This document shows positions 63,511 through 64,000 of a stretch of 64,000 bases of DNA, one piece after another. The notes beneath the pieces were generated by a model that made no database searches, was not told where the DNA came from, and saw only the letters and a program-made list of their open reading frames with translations. Source of the stretch: Flavicella sediminum. Lineage in GTDB: Bacteria; Bacteroidota; Bacteroidia; Flavobacteriales; Flavobacteriaceae. The translations under genes and the position numbers were made by a program. The stretch spans positions 117,436 to 181,435 of the forward strand of contig NZ_VDET01000013.1 in NCBI RefSeq assembly GCF_006381105.1, given 5' to 3'. The number at the start of each line of letters is the position of its first letter. The stretch's first letter is position 1.

Positions 63511-64000
63511 CTATTTATTTTGATAATACTTACTGAATACTAAGAAAAGGACACCACACAAAATCCATGAAGGAAGGGTTACAAAAGATAAAAAGACATC
63601 AAATTGTACAGAAATAAAATAGAACAATCCAAAGCTGATGACCCATGCCCAAAAGACAGATTTGTTAAAGGATAAGTTTGCAGCTTCAGCGTAATTTTTT
63701 ACAATTCCAAATCTCTTATGGAAAAAGTGTTCAAACACAATAATGGCACCAAAAGGCGCTAAAATAAAACCGTAAAGAGCGACAAAACCTAGAAGTTTCA
63801 TGGCAAAAGCAGGAAACAAACCTGCAATGGTTGCTATGGCACCAGCCAAAATAGTCACCTTTGCAGTAGATAGTTTTGGTAAGATAGCCTGAAAGGCCAA
63901 ACCTGCTCTATAAATAGTTGGATTCGCAGTGGTCCACCCCGCCAATACAACAGCAACAATTCCTAACAATCCAATTGCATTATGGGCTAAAGGTCCAGGA
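63511..64000 (-). CDS. NCS1-type nucleobase/cation symporter, C-terminal part
   Basis: The gene runs in from the right edge on the minus strand. The frame is open to the end of the window (PGPLAHNAIGL precedes the LGIVAV segment). It shows the last hydrophobic helices of an NCS1 permease, including the characteristic GWTTANPTIYRAGLAFQ and helices LLGFVALYGFILAPFGAIIVF, FGLFYFI and WILCGVLFLVFSKYY. Family members import cytosine, purines, allantoin or hydantoins in exchange for cations. It is probably outside the PUL, since a strong terminator separates it and it has the opposite direction. The N-terminal part lies beyond the window. Confidence 0.85.
   Translation of the reverse strand, partial: PGPLAHNAIGLLGIVAVVLAGWTTANPTIYRAGLAFQAILPKLSTAKVTILAGAIATIAGLFPAFAMKLLGFVALYGFILAPFGAIIVFEHFFHKRFGIVKNYAEAANLSFNKSVFWAWVISFGLFYFISVQFDVFLSFVTLPSWILCGVLFLVFSKYYQNK

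Noticed and set aside
1..64000. CRISPR arrays, tRNA or rRNA genes, transposases, integrases and attachment sites
   Set aside because: None was seen on either strand; the repeats present are paralogous genes and short regulatory words.
63511..64000. Treating the NCS1 transporter as part of the PUL
   Set aside because: It has the opposite direction, lies beyond a strong bidirectional terminator, and its family transports nucleobases rather than sugars.

Overview
This 64 kb window comes from an AT-rich marine member of the Bacteroidota, most likely a flavobacterium. The evidence is a SusC/SusD pair, hybrid two-component regulators (HTCS) with an AraC output domain, type IX secretion (T9SS) C-terminal domains, many Bacteroidota-type lipoproteins, and coding sequence with A/T-rich third positions. 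About 62 kb of it is one very large polysaccharide utilisation locus (PUL), nearly all on the + strand, aimed at a sulfated polysaccharide. The mix of enzymes (GH82-like, GH127, GH2, GH27, nine intact sulfatases) fits a sulfated galactan of the carrageenan type, possibly carrying xylose because GH120 and GH3 are present. The substrate is inferred, not proven.

Layout. 1-414: C-terminus of a first HTCS cut by the window edge. 792-9257: a five-bladed-propeller glycosidase (GH43-like), three sulfatases, a sulfatase remnant and a second propeller lipoprotein. 9371-15549: GH120, GH3, and a fusion of a nucleoside-hydrolase-like domain with a DUF1080 domain. 15744-24210: four GH82-like right-handed beta-helix enzymes interrupted by a GH127; the last beta-helix carries a T9SS sorting domain. 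24803-31336: SusC, SusD and a PKD-type surface glycan-binding lipoprotein. 31585-35688: a complete HTCS. 36072-50606: five sulfatases, a propeller enzyme, a GH2 and a GH27. 50820-52754: an exported FAD-dependent oxidoreductase. 52823-54202: a GH82-like gene on the minus strand. 54402-57461: propeller enzyme plus sulfatase. 57697-62155: three more GH82-like genes, the last with a T9SS domain. 62322-63413: a GntR-type regulator that closes the locus. From 63511 to the right edge: the end of an NCS1-type nucleobase transporter, probably outside the PUL.

How the parts could work together (inference). Secreted or surface beta-helix enzymes cut the polymer. SusD and the PKD lipoprotein capture fragments and SusC imports them. 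Periplasmic sulfatases and exo-glycosidases (GH2, GH3, GH27, GH120, GH127, propeller enzymes) strip them to monosaccharides, and the HTCS senses periplasmic fragments and switches on transcription. A DUF1080 protein and an exported FAD oxidoreductase suggest a redox-assisted glycoside cleavage branch.

The most unusual feature is the eight-copy family of GH82-related beta-helix proteins. All keep the residues that match the catalytic Gln, Glu and His of iota-carrageenase, but all have Gly where the enzyme's general-base Asp should be. This looks like a distinct, expanded clade with an undescribed mechanism or substrate.
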